Positions 37,628 to 45,871 of a stretch of DNA of 64,000 bases are shown one piece after another. Source of the stretch: Lysobacterales bacterium. GTDB taxonomy: Bacteria > Pseudomonadota > Gammaproteobacteria > Xanthomonadales > SZUA-5. The translations under genes and the position numbers were made by a program. The first letter of the stretch is position 1. Every line of letters begins with the position of its first letter. Below the pieces are notes generated by a model. It saw nothing but the letters and a program-made list of their open reading frames with translations, did not search any database and was not told where the DNA came from. The stretch covers positions 26,762-90,761 of the forward strand of contig JALHMG010000021.1 in the NCBI GenBank assembly GCA_022844135.1. Direction: 5' to 3'.

Positions 37628-37759
37628 AGCGCGGCACGGGGCACGGGGCGCGGGGCACGGGAGCTTGGCTGCCTCTCCTTTGAGTTCGGTGATCGCACAG
37701 GCTGCGCGGGCGTTCGGCAATTTCCCGTGCCCCGTGCCCCGTGCCCCGTACCCCGCTTC
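37626..37759. repeat. Inverted repeat with 37-bp arms between flavoprotein and korA
   Basis: Left arm 37626-37662 and right arm 37723-37759 are inverted copies with three mismatches in 37, separated by 60 bp. Each arm is built from CACGGGG-type 7-8-bp units. The left arm starts within the stop codon of the GltD-like gene and the right arm ends 27 bp before the korA ATG. The transcript could form a very stable hairpin acting as an attenuator, RNA-processing or stability element; a dispersed repeat is the alternative. Confidence 0.75.
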
Positions 37760-37786
37760 ACCCAAGTCGCACGAGGCGCCCAGCCC

Positions 37787-39601
37787 ATGACCGCCTCCAC
37801 CAACGACTTCGTCATCAAATTCGCCAACGTCAACGGCTCAGGCTCCGCGTCCGCGAACGAGCTGTTCGCCAAGGCGATTTTGCGCATGGGCGTGCCGGTG
37901 AGTCCGCGCAATATCTTTCCGTCGAACATCCAGGGACTGCCGACGTGGTATGAGGTGCGCGTCAGCGCCGCGGGGCACTTGGGGCGGCGCGGTGGCGTGG
38001 ACTTGATGGTGGCGATGAATCCGCAAACTTTCGAGGCGGATGTGCGCGAAATCGAGGCCGGCGGGTATTTGTTTTTCGACTCGACCAAACCCTTGCCGCC
38101 CGGTGTGCGCAGCGATATCGAAGTCATCGGCATGCCGCTGACGATGCTGTGCGTGAAGCACTACGACGATCCGCGGCAACGGCAGTTGTTGAAGAACGTG
38201 CTCTACCTGGGTGGCCTGTCGATGCTGCTGGGCATTGAGGCGGACGTCGTTGAAACACTGCTGAGCGAGCAGTACAAGGGCAAGCCGCAGCTGGCGCAGC
38301 CGAATATCGATGCGTTTCGTCTGGGACGCGCGTGGGCGAAGGACAACTTAAAGCACCCGCTGAAGTTTGCGGTGGTGCGTGCCGATAACGTCGGCGATCG
38401 CATCTTCATCGATGGCAATAGCGCCGCCGGTTTGGGTTGCGTCTATGGCGGCGCAACCGTGTGTGCGTGGTATCCGATCACGCCATCGACCTCGGTGGCG
38501 GAAGCCTTCGAAAAGTACTGCCATAAGTTTCGTGTCGATGCCGACGGCAAGCGCAAGTTCGCGATCGTCCAAGCCGAAGATGAGATCGCGTCGATTGGCA
38601 TGGTGGTTGGCGCCGGCTGGAACGGCGCGCGCGCGTTCACGGCGACCAGCGGTCCCGGCGTGTCGCTGATGACCGAGTTTCTGGGGCTGGCGTACTTCGC
38701 GGAAATCCCGGCGACCATCGTTAACGTGCAGCGCGGCGGGCCTTCGACCGGCATGCCGACACGCACGCAACAGGCCGATGTGCTGAGTTGCGCGTGGGCC
38801 TCGCACGGCGATACGCAGCATGTGCTGCTATTCCCGGAAGACCCGCACGAGTCTTTCGGCTTCGCTGCCGATGCGCTGGATCTGGCGGACAAGCTGCAGA
38901 CGCCGGTGTTTCTGATGCTCGATCTCGACATCGGCATGAATCAGCGATTGTGCAAACCATTCCAATGGGACGCCGAGCGCACGCACCAACGCGGCAAGGT
39001 GCTCGATGCCGAAGCGCTTGAGAGCGGCGTCCCGTTCGGGCGTTATCGGGATGTCGATGGCGATGGCATTGCCTATCGCACCTATCCCGGCACGCATCCG
39101 GTGCGCGGCGCGTATTTCACGCGCGGCACCACCAAAGATGCGGATGCACGGTATTCGGAGCGCGGGCCGGATTACCTGGAAAACGTACATCGGCTGAAGC
39201 GCAAGTTCGAGACTGCGAAGAGTCTGGTTCCGCAGCCCATCATCGAACGCGCGCATCGGCCCACATCGATCGGCGTGCTGTATTTCGGTTCGACCAGCCC
39301 ATCGATGCACGAAGCCGCGCAGCGGCTCGCGGCGGAAGGTCTTGCGCTCGATCTGATGCGCATTCGGGCGTATCCATTTCCCGACAGCGTGCGCGACTTT
39401 GTGCTCGCGCATGAGCAAGTGTTTTTGGTGGAGCAAAACCGCGACGCGCAATTGCGCACCTTGCTGATCCACGCCTTCGATCTCGATCCCGCCCGCGTCA
39501 CGGCGGTCTTGCATTACGACGGAACGCCGATCACGGCGCGGTTTATTGCGGGGGCGATACGCGATCGATTGGCCGCCGTGCGTCAGGAGGTGGCAGCATG
39601 A
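37787..39601 (+). CDS. korA: 2-oxoacid:acceptor oxidoreductase, fused gamma-alpha subunit (KorA-like)
   Basis: Catalytic subunit of a CoA-dependent 2-oxoacid oxidoreductase, 604 aa. The N-terminal gamma domain (VIKFANVNGSGSASANELFA, about 1-190) is fused to the alpha domain (AGLGCVYGGATVCAWYPITPSTSVAEAF, EDEIASIGMVVGAGWNGARA, TATSGPGVSLM, GGPSTGMPTRTQQADV). This layout fits 2-oxoglutarate oxidoreductases, but indolepyruvate or another 2-oxo acid cannot be excluded. The ATG at 37787 matches the family start. Its stop overlaps the ATG of korB (ATGA). Confidence 0.88.
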   Translation: MTASTNDFVIKFANVNGSGSASANELFAKAILRMGVPVSPRNIFPSNIQGLPTWYEVRVSAAGHLGRRGGVDLMVAMNPQTFEADVREIEAGGYLFFDSTKPLPPGVRSDIEVIGMPLTMLCVKHYDDPRQRQLLKNVLYLGGLSMLLGIEADVVETLLSEQYKGKPQLAQPNIDAFRLGRAWAKDNLKHPLKFAVVRADNVGDRIFIDGNSAAGLGCVYGGATVCAWYPITPSTSVAEAFEKYCHKFRVDADGKRKFAIVQAEDEIASIGMVVGAGWNGARAFTATSGPGVSLMTEFLGLAYFAEIPATIVNVQRGGPSTGMPTRTQQADVLSCAWASHGDTQHVLLFPEDPHESFGFAADALDLADKLQTPVFLMLDLDIGMNQRLCKPFQWDAERTHQRGKVLDAEALESGVPFGRYRDVDGDGIAYRTYPGTHPVRGAYFTRGTTKDADARYSERGPDYLENVHRLKRKFETAKSLVPQPIIERAHRPTSIGVLYFGSTSPSMHEAAQRLAAEGLALDLMRIRAYPFPDSVRDFVLAHEQVFLVEQNRDAQLRTLLIHAFDLDPARVTAVLHYDGTPITARFIAGAIRDRLAAVRQEVAA

Positions 39602-40653
39602 CCTACATCGCCAAACCGAAGCTCCATCACCCGTCGCTGACCCGCAATCGCGTGGGCTTCACGCGGCGCGACTACGAGGGGAAGATTTCTACCCTGTGCG
39701 CCGGTTGCGGTCACGATTCGATTTCGGCGGCGATTGTGCAGGCGTGTTGGGAGCTGGACATCGAGCCGCATCGCGTGGCGAAGTTATCCGGCATCGGCTG
39801 CTCGTCGAAAACGCCGGACTACTTTCTCGGCCAATCCCATGGGTTCAACACAGTGCATGGCCGTATGCCGTCGGTGTTGACCGGTGCGTACCTCGCCAAT
39901 CGCGATCTCTTGTATTTGGGCGTGTCCGGCGATGGCGATTCGGCGTCGATCGGCATCGGCCAGTTCGTGCACGCGATGCGCCGCGGCGTGGACATGACCT
40001 ACATCGTCGAGAACAACGGTGTGTATGGATTGACCAAAGGCCAGTTCTCTGCAACCGCGGATCAGGGCTCGAAGAGCAAAAAAGGTGTCGAGAACACCGA
40101 CAGTCCGGTGGATCTTGTCAGTCTCGCATTGCAGCTGGGCGCCAGCTTCGTGGCGCGCAGTTTCTCGGGCGACAAAGCCCAATTGGTGCCGCTGATCAAG
40201 GCCGCAATGAAGCATCGCGGTGCGGCATTCATTGACGTCATCAGTCCGTGCGTGGCGTTCAACAATCACGGCGGCAGCACCAAGAGCTACGACTACGTCC
40301 GCGAGCACAACGATGCGGTGAATCGTCTCGATATCATCGAGGGCCGCGCGGCGATTGAGGTGGTGCAGCCCGACGACGGCGTGATCGATGTCGAACAGCA
40401 CGACGGCAGCGTGATCCGCTTGCGCAAGCTGGAGGCGGATTACGATCCACGCGATCGGCTGGAAGCGATGAACTTCATCGCGCATCACGCGGCCAAGGGC
40501 GAGGTCGTCACCGGCTTACTGTTCGTCGATGCCGATGCGCGCGATTTCCACGCGCATCTGAAGACCGCACCGACGCCGCTCAATCAGCTCGACACTGCTG
40601 CGCTGTGTCCGGGCGCTGCGGCGCTTGAGAAGGTGAATGCGGGCTTGCGATAG
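39598..40653 (+). CDS. korB: 2-oxoacid:acceptor oxidoreductase beta subunit (KorB-like, TPP-binding)
   Basis: Thiamine-diphosphate subunit, 351 aa. LCAGCGHDSISAAIVQAC holds CxxC ligands of the proximal 4Fe-4S cluster, IGCSSKTPDYF follows, and GVSGDGDSASIGIGQFVHAM with NNGVYGLTKGQFSAT is the TPP/Mg motif (GDGD...N-N). With KorA it decarboxylates a 2-oxo acid to acyl-CoA and passes two low-potential electrons on; the upstream GltD-like protein is the likely acceptor. The gene overlaps korA by 4 bp. Confidence 0.9.
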   Translation: MTYIAKPKLHHPSLTRNRVGFTRRDYEGKISTLCAGCGHDSISAAIVQACWELDIEPHRVAKLSGIGCSSKTPDYFLGQSHGFNTVHGRMPSVLTGAYLANRDLLYLGVSGDGDSASIGIGQFVHAMRRGVDMTYIVENNGVYGLTKGQFSATADQGSKSKKGVENTDSPVDLVSLALQLGASFVARSFSGDKAQLVPLIKAAMKHRGAAFIDVISPCVAFNNHGGSTKSYDYVREHNDAVNRLDIIEGRAAIEVVQPDDGVIDVEQHDGSVIRLRKLEADYDPRDRLEAMNFIAHHAAKGEVVTGLLFVDADARDFHAHLKTAPTPLNQLDTAALCPGAAALEKVNAGLR

Positions 40654-40707
40654 CGAAAGCAAAAGCGATTCGCGCCCTCGTGCGAACAAAGCTCTTGGTT
40701 GTTCAGC

Positions 40708-41151
40708 CTAAGCCCCAACCAATCGCTCCACGCGTTTGCCCAGCGCATACGCCTGCGGCGGCGGCGGGCGGCCATCGCGGATGGACTTGGAGAACGCGGG
40801 TAACAAAGCGATCGCCTGATCGATGCTGACGACCATGGCCGGCGTGATTTTGAGACGGTTTTCGACGAGCCGAATCGCCAACTGTTCGAACTGACGGGAA
40901 AACTGTCCGAGCTCCGTGGCGCCGACCAGCATCGCTGAGCTTTTGATGGTGTGGAATCCGCGCCGCAAATTCTTCAGCGCGCCATCGTCTGCGGCGTTCA
41001 CGCGCCAGGTGGCGAAAGCGCGCTCCAGCAACTGCGTCATGTCGTCCATCTCGGCGAAGAACACTTCGCGCAGCTCCGGATCGAAATCCTCGCCGGCTTG
41101 TTCGCCACCCAGGCCAATTTTTCTCAGCAGCGATTTGAGCCAGGCAATCAC
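40708..41151 (-). CDS. Hpt phosphotransfer domain protein
   Basis: A 147 aa protein with a histidine phosphotransfer domain: LREVFFAEMDDMTQLLERAF and FHTIKSSAMLVGATELGQFS, where H67 is the phosphorylated residue. The layout resembles one Hpt unit of the large ChpA/PilL-type chemotaxis kinases, here as a separate small gene. No kinase or response-regulator gene is adjacent, so its partners are unknown. Translation starts at a GTG (41151). Divergent from the aminotransferase at 41334. Confidence 0.85.
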   Translation of the reverse strand: MIAWLKSLLRKIGLGGEQAGEDFDPELREVFFAEMDDMTQLLERAFATWRVNAADDGALKNLRRGFHTIKSSAMLVGATELGQFSRQFEQLAIRLVENRLKITPAMVVSIDQAIALLPAFSKSIRDGRPPPPQAYALGKRVERLVGA

Positions 41152-41333
41152 GGCGGGACCGACGTTGATATCGAGGTCGCTGATGTTAGCCCGAACTTTT
41201 CGGTCCGAGAGCCTTCGCCTACAAATCGTTGCGACCTTCGCTCCGGCTCAGGTGGGTCGCGCCGGGGCGCGATCCTCAAAAGCTCTGCGCAGCTTTGCTA
41301 GGCTCGGCAAATTGGAAACTTCCGAGTACATCG

Positions 41334-42449
41334 ATGCCTGCTTTCGTACCGCCTCAACGTCTACTGCTCGGTCCCGGGCCATCCAATGTTGCGCCGCGCG
41401 TTTTGCAGGCGCTGGCGCAACCATCGATCGGTCATCTCGATCCGCAGTTCGTAGCGATGATGGATGAGACCAAAACCTTGTTGCGGCGAGCGTTCTTGAC
41501 CGACAACGCGCTCACCGTCCCGGTATCGGCGCCCGGCTCGGCGGGCATGGAAACCTGTTTCGTCAATTTGATTGAGCCCGGCGATACCGTGATCGTGTGC
41601 CAGAACGGCGTCTTCGGTGGGCGGATGAAGGAGAACGTGCTGCGCGTCGGCGCCACGCCGGTGATGGTGCAAGACGATTTCGGCAAACCGGTCGATCTCG
41701 ACAAAGCGCAGGCAGCACTGAAGGCGAATCCCGGCGCGAAGGCGCTGGCCTTCGTACACGCGGAAACCTCCACTGGCGCGCGTTCGGACGCGCAGGCGCT
41801 GTGCGCTCTGGCGCACGAGTACGGCGCGCTGTCGATCGTCGATGCGGTTACCAGTCTCGCGGGCATCGAGCTGCGCGTCGATGCCTGGGGTTGCGATGCG
41901 ATCTATTCGGGTTCGCAAAAGTGTTTGTCGGCGCCGGCGGGTTTATCGCCGATCAGTTTCGGCGAGCGCGCCGTGGCCGCGCTCAAGGCGCGCAAGTCGC
42001 CGGTGCAAAGCTGGTTTCTCGATCTCAGTCTGGTGATGGCGTATTGGCAGGGCGAGGGCGCGCGCGCCTATCACCACACTGCGCCCATCAACATGCTGTT
42101 TGCGCTGCACGAAGCGCTCACCGCGGTGCATGAAGAAGGGCTCGAGAACGCCTGGGCGCGCCATCAGACCAACCACCAGCGTTTGCGCGATGGCCTGCAG
42201 GAAATGGGTCTCGATCTCTTGGTGGCGGAAGCAGCGCGCCTGCCGCAACTGAACGCCGTGCGCATTCCCGACGGCGTTGAGGATCTGCCCGTCCGCAAGC
42301 GCCTTCTCGATGAGTTCAACATCGAGATCGGCGCTGGCCTGGGCGCATTGGCCGGCAAGATCTGGCGCATCGGGCTGATGGGCACCAACAGCCGGCCGGA
42401 GGCCGTCGATGCCGTCCTGGCGGCGCTGAAAACTGCGTTAGGGCGTTGA
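41334..42449 (+). CDS. Class V aminotransferase, alanine/serine-glyoxylate type
   Basis: PLP-dependent enzyme that transaminates glyoxylate with alanine or serine; 371 aa. LLGPGPSNVAPRVLQAL and IGHLDPQFV form the N-terminus; GSAGMETCFVN, VHAETSTGARSD, DAVTSLAGIELRVDAWG and YSGSQKCLSAPAGLSP (PLP lysine K196) are the family motifs, and RIGLMGTNSRPEAV ends it. Which amino donor is used is not decided by these motifs. The ATG at 41334 matches relatives although the frame extends upstream to 41229. The 3' end overlaps the convergent lipoprotein gene by 12 bp. Confidence 0.88.
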   Translation: MPAFVPPQRLLLGPGPSNVAPRVLQALAQPSIGHLDPQFVAMMDETKTLLRRAFLTDNALTVPVSAPGSAGMETCFVNLIEPGDTVIVCQNGVFGGRMKENVLRVGATPVMVQDDFGKPVDLDKAQAALKANPGAKALAFVHAETSTGARSDAQALCALAHEYGALSIVDAVTSLAGIELRVDAWGCDAIYSGSQKCLSAPAGLSPISFGERAVAALKARKSPVQSWFLDLSLVMAYWQGEGARAYHHTAPINMLFALHEALTAVHEEGLENAWARHQTNHQRLRDGLQEMGLDLLVAEAARLPQLNAVRIPDGVEDLPVRKRLLDEFNIEIGAGLGALAGKIWRIGLMGTNSRPEAVDAVLAALKTALGR

Positions 42450-43157
42450 CTTGCAGTCTTTGAGTGTCGGGCCGCGGCCGGCGAGGGTGATTGCGCCTTC
42501 TTTGCCGCGGAACTCGTAGATGCCATCGCCCCAGCGTTCCTCAACGAAGTCCGGGAGTTTGACCAAAGTGTAGAGGTTGTTGGCGATCACCACCGTTACC
42601 TCGTTCTCGGTGACGCCCGCCAGAAAGCTGCCGTTATTGCACTGAAAAGTGCGCGGCTTCGCTTCGGCCTTGCGCGCGTAAATCCCGACGACATTGCCTT
42701 GTTCGTTGGTCGCGAGTGCCCAGTTGTCGTTGGCAATCATGGACCGGGTATCGGAAAGGCTTGCCAGGAAGCGCTGGTCGGCGCTGCCCTGAGGACAGCC
42801 CATTTTCGTCAGGCCCGGCGCGCCAAAACGCACCTTGTTCTCGGCGCGCTCGATATTGGTGCGTCCGCGGTTGCAATCGGCGACGACATCGACGCCGTCG
42901 CTGCCGATGGCGATCGAGTAACGCGTCTGATCGGAAACCAACTCCCCAGGCGCGCCGGTCCAGTACCAGGTGCCATCGAGCGGTTTGCTGGTTCGGGAGT
43001 GCGCCAGCGGTCCTTCCTGGTCGCGCTCCTTCATGCCCACCGGAACGGTGGGATCCGTCGTGAGCGGTTCAGGCGATGGCGTTGTCGGCGCAGCTGGTTC
43101 GTCGGTGCGACATGCGGAAAACGACAGGACCGCAAGGGTGAGCAGGATGGCGCGCAT
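42438..43157 (-). CDS. Lipoprotein with META (HslJ-like) and MliC-like domains
   Basis: A 239 aa lipoprotein: [16 protein letters not shown] ends in a lipobox cysteine at residue 16, then a proline/threonine-rich linker. The META/HslJ-like domain (about 58-150) has [24 protein letters not shown] and [16 protein letters not shown]. The C-terminal part (about 165-239) has [32 protein letters not shown] and a final cysteine, the pattern of MliC-type lysozyme inhibitors. It may protect peptidoglycan from host or predator lysozyme. The combination is less common than either domain alone. The MliC call is from pattern memory. Confidence 0.75.
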   Translation of the reverse strand: MRAILLTLAVLSFSACRTDEPAAPTTPSPEPLTTDPTVPVGMKERDQEGPLAHSRTSKPLDGTWYWTGAPGELVSDQTRYSIAIGSDGVDVVADCNRGRTNIERAENKVRFGAPGLTKMGCPQGSADQRFLASLSDTRSMIANDNWALATNEQGNVVGIYARKAEAKPRTFQCNNGSFLAGVTENEVTVVIANNLYTLVKLPDFVEERWGDGIYEFRGKEGAITLAGRGPTLKDCKSTP

Positions 43158-43389
43158 GGCAATCGTCCCTTTGAAAGCTCATGATGCTAACCAAAACGGT
43201 GTGCAGCGCGACACAGAAACCGCTAGCCACAGACAAGATTTATCCGTTACACTTCTTACGCTGTGTTTGCAGGCCGCTGCCCCGCTGCTGATCCGAACGA
43301 TCTGCTCGTCGCTTCAATCCCCGCAACCAGTAAGACCCGGTAGCGCAATCGCGCCGCCTTTAGTTCAGTTGAGTTTGGAGATTTTCAAG

Positions 43390-43599
43390 ATGTCGGATCG
43401 TTCTGTTGGCACCGTCAAGTGGTTCAATGACGCCAAGGGCTTTGGATTTATCAGCCGTGAAGGCGGTGAGGACGTGTTCGTGCACTTCCGCGCCATCCAG
43501 GGCAACGGTTTCAAGACCCTGAAGGAAGGCCAGAAAGTGAGCTTCAAGGTCGTCAAGGGCCAGAAGGGCTTCCAGGCTGAGGAAGTGCAGCCGGTCTGA
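43390..43599 (+). CDS. Cold-shock domain protein (CspA family)
   Basis: A 69 aa single-stranded nucleic-acid-binding protein acting as RNA chaperone. [16 protein letters not shown] includes RNP1 (KGFGFI), and VFVHFRAI is RNP2. The stretch from 43158 to 43389 is free of other genes on this strand and probably includes a long untranslated leader, as in other csp genes; I could not identify a cold-box. Four tandem terminators follow the stop. It is divergent from the lipoprotein gene. Confidence 0.95.
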   Translation: MSDRSVGTVKWFNDAKGFGFISREGGEDVFVHFRAIQGNGFKTLKEGQKVSFKVVKGQKGFQAEEVQPV

Positions 43600-43629
43600 A
43601 CGTTCCGGCTCCGCTTTAGTTGCATCAAA

Positions 43630-43775
43630 ACCCGCCGCAAGGCGGGTTTTGTCTTTAAGCACGTCTCACCCGCCGCAAGGCGGGTTTTGTCTTTAAGCAC
43701 GTCTCACCCGCCGCAAGGCGGGTTTTGTCTTTAAGCACGTCTCACCCGCCGCAAGGCGGGTTTTGCTTTTGGCAC
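43630..43775 (+). terminator. Four tandem copies of an intrinsic terminator
   Basis: Four copies of a 38-bp unit begin at 43630, 43668, 43706 and 43744. Each has the hairpin CCCGCC-GCAA-GGCGGG followed by TTTT; the first three continue GTCTTTAAGCACGTCTC, the last ends TTTTGCTTTTGG. The hairpin plus U-tract is a classic intrinsic terminator for the cold-shock gene. The near-identity points to recent tandem amplification. Confidence 0.92.
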
Positions 43776-43808
43776 GCCAGTCTGCGCGAGGGATCTCAAT
43801 TTCGAGGC

Positions 43809-43836
43809 AAAAAAAACCGCGCCGGAGCGCGGTTCT
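43809..43836 (-). terminator. Intrinsic terminator of tRNA-Leu
   Basis: Read on the minus strand: AACCGCGC-TCCG-GCGCGGTT followed by a run of eight T's, 12 bp beyond the 3' end of the tRNA gene. A strong hairpin with U-tract. Confidence 0.88.
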
Positions 43837-43848
43837 TCAACTGAAACA

Positions 43849-43933
<85 letters not shown>

Positions 43934-44102
43934 CTGACGAAGTGACTCGTCAAGAGCCGCTCAGGCTAGACGAGTGGCTTACGCCCTGTCAAATGTTCTC
44001 GGATGATCAGTTCAGGTCCGATCCGGCGCCTGCGGTTGTGCAGTCGCGCGCTGTCGACGTCCCGGCGCCTATAATCGCCGCATGCAATGAGGTTCGAGAG
44101 CC

Positions 44103-44435
44103 ATGACTGAAGACCTGCAATTTACGCCTGCTGCCGCGCGAAAGGTGCGCGAATTGATGGTGGAAGAGGGCAATCCCGAATTGAAGCTGCGCGTCTACAT
44201 TCAGGGCGGCGGCTGCTCTGGCTTCCAGTACGGTTTCAGCTTCGAAGAGAATAGCGCCGAGGATGACCTCGCCGTCGAAACCGACGGCGTGACACTGGTC
44301 GTCGATCCGATCAGCCTGCAGTACCTGGCAGGCGCGTCGGTCGACTACACCGAATCGCTGACCGGCGCGCAGTTCACGATCCGCAATCCAAACGCGAAGT
44401 CCACCTGCGGCTGCGGCAGCTCGTTTTCAGTTTGA
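44103..44435 (+). CDS. erpA: Iron-sulfur cluster insertion protein ErpA
   Basis: A-type carrier that delivers 4Fe-4S clusters to essential apoproteins; 110 aa. [49 protein letters not shown] and [14 protein letters not shown] contain the three ligand cysteines (GGCSG and CGCG). Its 3' end overlaps the convergent bactofilin gene by 9 bp, an arrangement familiar from Xanthomonadales. Confidence 0.96.
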   Translation: MTEDLQFTPAAARKVRELMVEEGNPELKLRVYIQGGGCSGFQYGFSFEENSAEDDLAVETDGVTLVVDPISLQYLAGASVDYTESLTGAQFTIRNPNAKSTCGCGSSFSV

Positions 44436-44834
44436 TGCGTCTGGCTTGGGCAACTGCTTGCGTGGCTCGTCCTGGTGGACCATCTGGCCATTGACCTGGG
44501 CGCCGGCGGCCATTTCCAGTACGCGATAGAACACGTTCCCACGCACGCGCGCGTTGCTTCCCAGCTGCAGGCGATCGGCAACCACATCGCCGATCAACTC
44601 GCCATGGATCTCAGCCTGCGGCGCGTGGATTTCGCCCTCAACCTGCCCGCGTTCGCTGATCTTGACGAAGGCATCGCTGCTCTCGTCCGCACGCAACGTG
44701 CCTTTGAGTTTGCCTTCGATCTGCAGCCCGCCAGCAAAGGTCACATCGCCCACAATCGCCATGCGTTCGCCGACGAGGCATTCGATCGCGGCCGGGCTGA
44801 CACTCGATTTCACAGGTTTCTTGTCGCCAAACAT
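44427..44834 (-). CDS. Bactofilin (polymer-forming cytoskeletal protein)
   Basis: A 135 aa bactofilin. The core is a right-handed beta helix with the repeating pattern [40 protein letters not shown] and [15 protein letters not shown]. Bactofilins self-assemble into filaments and organise cell-wall or stalk synthesis. The ATG overlaps the stop of the upstream gene on the same strand (TGATG), so both are translated from one mRNA. Confidence 0.93.
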   Translation of the reverse strand: MFGDKKPVKSSVSPAAIECLVGERMAIVGDVTFAGGLQIEGKLKGTLRADESSDAFVKISERGQVEGEIHAPQAEIHGELIGDVVADRLQLGSNARVRGNVFYRVLEMAAGAQVNGQMVHQDEPRKQLPKPDASN

Positions 44835-45571
44835 CAGGATTCCTCTTTTTCGCTGCTATCCAAAACATCGGCCCAAACGAACTCGCGCTCGACTATTGCG
44901 CCATCTTCAGGTTTAAGCCGAATGCGTACGGCCATCGGTCGAAACCCTTCCGGCAGTGTGACCAGGCCAGCCAGTTGCTGAAAATACTTGAAGCTGAAGT
45001 TCAGGGCATCGCTTTCGTGACCTAACTCCGCCAGCGACAGGCGCGCGCTCTTGTCTCCCTGCGCGCCGCTGATGCTGATGCTGGCGATGCCGGATGCGGG
45101 GCGGTTGCGCTTGAGATTCTGGCTCAGCGTCAGCGAAAACTGAAACGCTCGGGGATCGCTGCCGCTCGCGATCTGCAAGCTATGGATCGACAGGCCGGGG
45201 CGTTGTTGCCCGCCTTCCATCAAGCGTTCGAAGAAATTGAGATCGGCACGCAGCGAGGCGATCTCGTCCTGGCGGGCCAGCAGTGCGGTTTGTAACTCCG
45301 TCGTAGCGGTCTCCGCCACTTGCTCGCCGCGTTGATACTTCGCGACCTCTCGCTTCAATGCTTCGATTTCCACCTGCGCATTCGCCAGCGACGTCTCGGC
45401 CGCGTCGAGTTCGGCATGCGCCGCGGTCAATCCTGGCGTGCTGACGGCGCGGACCCAATAGAACATGGCGCACAGCGATCCGACCCATAACACCGCCACT
45501 ATGGTGCGCACTCGCCACAACCTTGCGGGGTTGTTCTCGACGACGACCAGTCTGGGTGCGGGAGCCGCCAT
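44834..45571 (-). CDS. Membrane-anchored coiled-coil protein (DUF6776-type)
   Basis: A 245 aa protein with one transmembrane segment at about 22-42 (TIVAVLWVGSLCAMFYWV), a coiled coil at about 50-120 (AELDAAETSLANAQVEIEAL) and a periplasmic beta-rich domain. The position directly upstream of and overlapping a bactofilin gene and opposite erpA is typical of the DUF6776 genes of Xanthomonadales. Probably a partner that anchors the bactofilin to the envelope; no function is established. Confidence 0.8.
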   Translation of the reverse strand: MAAPAPRLVVVENNPARLWRVRTIVAVLWVGSLCAMFYWVRAVSTPGLTAAHAELDAAETSLANAQVEIEALKREVAKYQRGEQVAETATTELQTALLARQDEIASLRADLNFFERLMEGGQQRPGLSIHSLQIASGSDPRAFQFSLTLSQNLKRNRPASGIASISISGAQGDKSARLSLAELGHESDALNFSFKYFQQLAGLVTLPEGFRPMAVRIRLKPEDGAIVEREFVWADVLDSSEKEES

Positions 45572-45871
45572 TGTTACCTTGGATCATGCGAAGAGGGGCG
45601 AGTATGCCGATGCCACGCGATCAGGTGCGGGGAACGCGGCATTTCGTTTCGGATCGGCAAACAAACCCGGCGGCGCGCGCCAAGGGCGCGGGTCGCACGC
45701 CTTTCAGTCGTAAGCCATGAAGTGCTTGGCAGTTCGGTTCAGCGCAGTTGATGCACACTTGCGGCTGGACTTGCAGCCACAATTTCAGCGATTCCTTAAG
45801 AATTGATGCTTTGTGCTTGATTGGTAATGCCTTATCCTATTGGCGTCCCGATACTGGGTGGGAGTGATCCG

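Noticed and set aside
45523..45720. 65-codon basic frame upstream of the P-domain gene
   Set aside because: It starts inside the DUF6776-type gene on the other strand, has a composition expected of GC-rich shadow frames, and no recognisable motif.
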